The translations under genes and the position numbers were made by a program. From the NCBI GenBank assembly GCA_036381435.1, contig DASVCW010000013.1, forward strand, positions 62,001 through 126,000: DNA of 64,000 bases. Direction: 5' to 3'. Below the pieces are notes generated by a model. The model was not told the origin of the DNA. It worked only from the letters and a program-made list of their open reading frames with translations, and ran no database searches. Below, piece by piece: positions 60,618-64,000 of this stretch; position 1 is the first letter of the stretch; every line of letters begins with the position of its first letter. The stretch is from Fodinibius sp036381435 (GTDB lineage Bacteria; Bacteroidota; Rhodothermia; Balneolales; Balneolaceae).

Positions 60618-62321
60618 CTAAACTACAGCCGATTTCATCGCAATTGCCAAACCTTTTGTAAAGGCCTGCACAACCGCTTCCATCGTATCGGGAGAAGCAC
60701 CTTTGGAAACCCATTCATGATCATTATTGGCAAGTGTCAGTGTAACCACCACCAGCGAATCAGTGTCGGGACTCAAAATTTCTACTTCATGGTTTTTAAC
60801 TTCAAGCGGAAATACACTGTCGGTTTCTGATTTAATAGCAGAGAGGATAGCATCAATCGGTCCCACACCTTTGGCTTCGGTTATAGATTCTTCACCCTGT
60901 AAATTAAGTTTTACAGCAGCATGAACTAAGCCGTGCTTACGCATGGTGAGTTTATAATCGAGCACTTCGGCGGGGTAATTCAGGTCGAGGTCTTCATTAA
61001 AAATAAGAGACTGAAGCACCTCAATTTCATTATTGCTTAGAGTCTTGCCCTTTTTGTTGATGTTGGAAACATAGTCATTATAAAGCTGTTCGTGATCTTC
61101 ATCCATCTTCAGATTTGCCATAAATGTATCCCGCGACTTGCCCCAGGAATTCTTTTGCATCTTAATAAAGCCCGAGTTGATGTAGTTAATAACTTTTTCC
61201 AGATCGGGAGAAAGCACAGGCGATGACAGTGAATGTTTGCTAACCACTTTGGTGTCTTTCAGTCCCGCGCCGGTAAGAATAAACACACATTTTTTCCCCT
61301 TAAACGTATCAAGATTACTTTTGAGAGCGGCAAGCGGCAGGGCACTGGCAGGTTCGGTAAAGTTACCCTCTTCAACCGCCATTTCTTTAAGTGAATCTAA
61401 AATTTCATCTTCGGTAACAGTTAACGCAATACCATCCGACTCTTCAATACCCAACAGCACTTTATGAAAGTCAACCGGATCGGAAGCGGCCACCGATTGG
61501 GCCATAGTATTTACCTGTTTTTTGATGATTTTCTCTTTTTTGAAAATGCCTTCAACTACAGGAGAACTATGCTCGGGCTGAATAGCCACCATTTTGGGCA
61601 GTTTTGCAATTCGTCCTGCTTTTTTAAGCTCTGTAAATCCCTTCCATATCGCCCCGAAATTCGTTCCACACCCTACAGGCACAAAAACATAGTCAAAATC
61701 ATCACCGCCCTGCTCCAGCAGTTCATAGGAAAATGATTTTTGTCCCTCTTCGCGGAATACATAGTCACCCGCCAGATAATAGTTACCTGATTTGGCAAAT
61801 TCCCGGCAAAGGGCTTCGCAGGCACTGAAATCACCTTTTATGCGGATAACATTGGCGTTATAGATCGTAGCTTGTGCAATTTTGGCGTCGGTGGTTTTTT
61901 CGGGCACAAACAGAAAGCAGGGGATTTTAAAGTAGCAGGCATAGGCTGCCACAGAGGCACCCATATTTCCGGTTGATGCAAGGCAAATGGCATCGGCATT
62001 GAGTTCCATCGCTTTTTGCACTTCAATATAACTGCCCCGGTCTTTAAAACAGCCGGTGGGATGTTCAAACTCGAGCTTTGCATAAAGATCAGCTCCGCAA
62101 GTTTTTGAGAGACGGTCCAGCCTTTTCAAAGCCGAAGGATGCGTTTTCATTGGGTCGGGCAAAATCTTTTTCAGCGGGTATTGAATATCTTCAATGATTT
62201 CGCCATAAATAACCCGCAGAACGCTTCCACACTCGGTGCAGTAGGTCGTGGTTTCTTTTTCAGAGTTGATGTGTCCGTTAGCCACACATTTTAACTGGTA
62301 GGCTGTATTCGCAGTTGGCAT
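60618..62321 (-). CDS. thrC: threonine synthase with an extra LeuA-like C-terminal domain
   Basis: 567 residues. Residues 1-45: zinc-ribbon-like start (CVANGH...YCTECG). Residues about 60-410: fold-type II PLP domain with PTGCFKDRGSY (Lys93), the S/T-G-N-M-G-A-S phosphate loop in LASTGNMGAS, and VPVGCGTNFG. Residues about 440-567: EAKGVGPIDAILSAI and KGASPDTMEAVVQAFTKGLA resemble the LeuA_dimer (alpha-isopropylmalate synthase regulatory) fold, which binds leucine in LeuA. It converts O-phosphohomoserine to threonine; the extra domain may allow feedback. Threonine synthases normally end near residue 430. Confidence 0.85.
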   Translation of the reverse strand: MPTANTAYQLKCVANGHINSEKETTTYCTECGSVLRVIYGEIIEDIQYPLKKILPDPMKTHPSALKRLDRLSKTCGADLYAKLEFEHPTGCFKDRGSYIEVQKAMELNADAICLASTGNMGASVAAYACYFKIPCFLFVPEKTTDAKIAQATIYNANVIRIKGDFSACEALCREFAKSGNYYLAGDYVFREEGQKSFSYELLEQGGDDFDYVFVPVGCGTNFGAIWKGFTELKKAGRIAKLPKMVAIQPEHSSPVVEGIFKKEKIIKKQVNTMAQSVAASDPVDFHKVLLGIEESDGIALTVTEDEILDSLKEMAVEEGNFTEPASALPLAALKSNLDTFKGKKCVFILTGAGLKDTKVVSKHSLSSPVLSPDLEKVINYINSGFIKMQKNSWGKSRDTFMANLKMDEDHEQLYNDYVSNINKKGKTLSNNEIEVLQSLIFNEDLDLNYPAEVLDYKLTMRKHGLVHAAVKLNLQGEESITEAKGVGPIDAILSAIKSETDSVFPLEVKNHEVEILSPDTDSLVVVTLTLANNDHEWVSKGASPDTMEAVVQAFTKGLAIAMKSAVV

Positions 62322-62485
62322 AATTTTTAGTCTCTGTTTTATTCTTTAACGGTATTTTTCTAAGCAATATTTGACCATTTTGCCACGGAAACACTAAAGC
62401 ACAAAGTGTTTTCGTGCTTTAGTGGCTTTTCCTAAAATAGGTGATTAAAGGCAGGAATGATATTGAATTATCAGGAAATTTAAAG

Positions 62486-62737
62486 CTAACTTTTTAGCGG
62501 AAGCAATGAAATTTCATCAAAATCCATATCAAGTTCTTCCAGCACCGGTTCGGCTACTTCAGCGATTTTCTGCTGACTCAGTTCATCGAGTCCTTCAATT
62601 TCAATAAATAGTGTATTTTGATGTCCCACGATATTAAACCTTGCCTTTTCTGCCCCAAAGCACTGCCGCAGTGTATCAACCAACAGTTCGATATCCTGTT
62701 CGTAAGCTTCGTAATCGTTTTCGGTAAATTCAGCCAT
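62486..62737 (-). CDS. small acidic hypothetical protein, 83 aa
   Basis: MAEFTENDYEAYEQDIELLV, then HQNTLFIEIEGLDELSQQKI and a final LDMDFDEISLLPLKS. Alternating helix/strand pattern. No family recognised. Located between thrC and anmK, both of which are elsewhere unrelated to it. Confidence 0.55.
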   Translation of the reverse strand: MAEFTENDYEAYEQDIELLVDTLRQCFGAEKARFNIVGHQNTLFIEIEGLDELSQQKIAEVAEPVLEELDMDFDEISLLPLKS

Positions 62738-62867
62738 TAAAAATCCGTATTGCGTGTTACGTATTTCATATTCATTTTTAGAGCCCTAACTTAGACAGCT
62801 AAACAGCAATACGCAATAGATAAAGTTCAGTTGGTTAAGGGTCTGAAATTAATTATTAGCTTTGTCA

Positions 62868-62999
62868 GTCATCCCCCTGCGTCCCCTCCAAAGGGGGACA
62901 ACATCCCATCTTTTGATGGGATTTAAGAGTAGATAAATTTTTTGTAGCCGTAAAACCATAAAAAGATGTTTAACTTCAAAGGGGGCGCAGGGGGATGAC
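62868..62999. repeat. 132-bp element with GTCATCCCCCTGCG inverted ends
   Basis: Left end gtcatccccctgcgtcccct, right end cttcaaagggggcgcagggg then gatgac; about 25 bp of terminal inverted repeat with few mismatches. No coding capacity inside. It lies between the 62486 gene and anmK. Confidence 0.75.
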
Positions 63000-63046
63000 C
63001 TGGGATGCTTGTGATCTACTTAATTTTTATAAATAGTTAAATACCC

Positions 63047-64000
63047 ATGAATCCATCAATACAACATCTTACTCAAACCGCTTCCAAAGAAACAAAAATT
63101 ATACTTGGGCTGATGTCCGGCACTTCAACCGACGGACTGGATCTTGCTCTCTGCGAAATTTCCGGCAGCGGGCCAAACACCAATCTTGAGCTTTTGGCAT
63201 TTAAAACCGAGCCTTATTCCGATAATTTTAAAAAGCAGCTGCAGCGAATTATTTCAGTTGAATCCTGCAACTTACAGGAAATTTGCCTGATGAATACAAG
63301 AATCGGGGACTATTTTGGTGAAGTGATCCTGAAAACGTTGAAGGAGTGGGGCAGGAAACCGGATGAAATAGACTGCATCGCCAGTCACGGTCAAACAGTT
63401 TATCATGCTCCGGTTTCCATACATCAAATAAATGGCTTTCCCAATGCTACCTTACAACTGGGTGATGGCGATCATATCGCCCGAAAAACGGGTATTCTTA
63501 CGCTCAGCGATTTCCGTCAAAAACACACCGCCGCGGGGGGAGAAGGCGCCCCTTTAGTCGCTCCCATCGATCGGCTGCTGTTTACCGATGATGAAGAATA
63601 CAGACTGTTGTTGAATATAGGGGGCATTGCCAATTTTACCTATTTGCCACCTTCAAAAAGCGGTTTGAGTGCTGTAACAACCGATACCGGTCCGGGCAAC
63701 ACCTTACTTGATGCTACGGCTCGAGAACTGTTGGACAAGCCGTTTGATGCTAATGGAAAGGTGGCTGCAAGCGGCAAGATGAATGAAGAATTGCTGACTA
63801 AATTAAAAGATCATAAATTTTTCACCCTTGATTTCCCAAAAACAACAGGTCCTGAATTATTTAACCGGCACTATGTTCGACAGTTACAAAAGAAAACAGG
63901 AACGGAACAGCTTTCAACCGAAGATTTGCTGGCAACGCTTACGTTATTTTCCGCTCACACTATAGTCGACGCTATCCGCAAGGTGCATCAGGATTCATCA
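63047..64000 (+). CDS. anmK: anhydro-N-acetylmuramic acid kinase, 3' end cut by window
   Basis: 318 codons to the window edge from the ATG at 63047. GLMSGTSTDGLDLALCEI is the P-loop-like start; IASHGQTVYHAP, LLNIGGIANFTY and TTDTGPGNTLLD are conserved. It phosphorylates the 1,6-anhydro-MurNAc released during peptidoglycan turnover, so the cell can recycle its wall. About 50-60 residues are missing at the C-terminus compared with the family. Confidence 0.96.
   Translation, partial: MNPSIQHLTQTASKETKIILGLMSGTSTDGLDLALCEISGSGPNTNLELLAFKTEPYSDNFKKQLQRIISVESCNLQEICLMNTRIGDYFGEVILKTLKEWGRKPDEIDCIASHGQTVYHAPVSIHQINGFPNATLQLGDGDHIARKTGILTLSDFRQKHTAAGGEGAPLVAPIDRLLFTDDEEYRLLLNIGGIANFTYLPPSKSGLSAVTTDTGPGNTLLDATARELLDKPFDANGKVAASGKMNEELLTKLKDHKFFTLDFPKTTGPELFNRHYVRQLQKKTGTEQLSTEDLLATLTLFSAHTIVDAIRKVHQDSS

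Overview
The window looks like chromosomal DNA from a free-living, probably marine member of the Bacteroidota-Balneolota-Rhodothermota group (a Balneola/Gracilimonas-like bacterium is my best guess, not proven). Pointers are the moderate-to-low GC, many SusC-free Bacteroidota-style families (DPP-IV-type S9 lipoprotein, GlxA, UMF1 transporter, Hc1-like histone H1 protein, AsmA, bPH pair, HisKA_2 kinases), one good TAnnTTTG promoter element, and intergenic DNA packed with short palindromic dispersed repeats. No rRNA, tRNA, CRISPR array or complete insertion sequence is visible.

Layout. 1-10.8 kb: housekeeping and stress genes (SRPBCC protein, DinB, GlxA regulator, rlmN, OsmC, MscS, a secreted dipeptidyl peptidase, phosphoglucomutase/phosphomannomutase). 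11-17.6 kb: lgt, cysS (bracketed by two inverted copies of an 80-bp repeat), a large AsmA protein and pcm. 17.8-24.4 kb: tandem Usp, sterol-desaturase-family protein, DEAD-box helicase with a possible long leader, YceI, MFS exporter. 24.5-28 kb: a patchwork with a frameshifted secreted NTF2-like gene, a phage-CI-type regulator with a divergent tiny ORF, a decayed histidine kinase next to a shortened paralogue, and an unknown 196-aa protein. 28-40 kb: UMF1 transporter, histone-like protein, paired bacterial PH proteins, fatty-acid desaturase, orphan response regulator, ZIP transporter, gcvP, OsmC and DinB. 40.3-44 kb: an active/inactive pair of M16 peptidases.

44.1-53.7 kb is the accessory centre of the window. 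A DUF559 nuclease gene sits exactly between two copies of a structured repeat. Next to it lies a minus-strand peptide-secretion cluster: three double-glycine-leader precursor peptides (one, at 52758-52937, only 59 codons long), a C39-peptidase ABC exporter, an HlyD adaptor, a LuxR-type regulator, a CPBP membrane protease and several tiny membrane proteins that could give immunity. A small HTH protein inside this cluster ends in a correctly spaced double-glycine leader motif followed by 14 residues, which suggests either a regulator that doubles as a peptide precursor or a fusion of the two. Several A/T homopolymer frameshifts break genes here.

54-64 kb returns to ordinary genes: a metallo-beta-lactamase/rhodanese protein and a TauE/SafE exporter separated by a 7-bp tandem repeat, Tag and uracil-DNA glycosylases, ilvE, a GhrA-type dehydrogenase, a threonine synthase that carries an extra LeuA-like C-terminal domain, and the first 318 codons of anmK running off the end.
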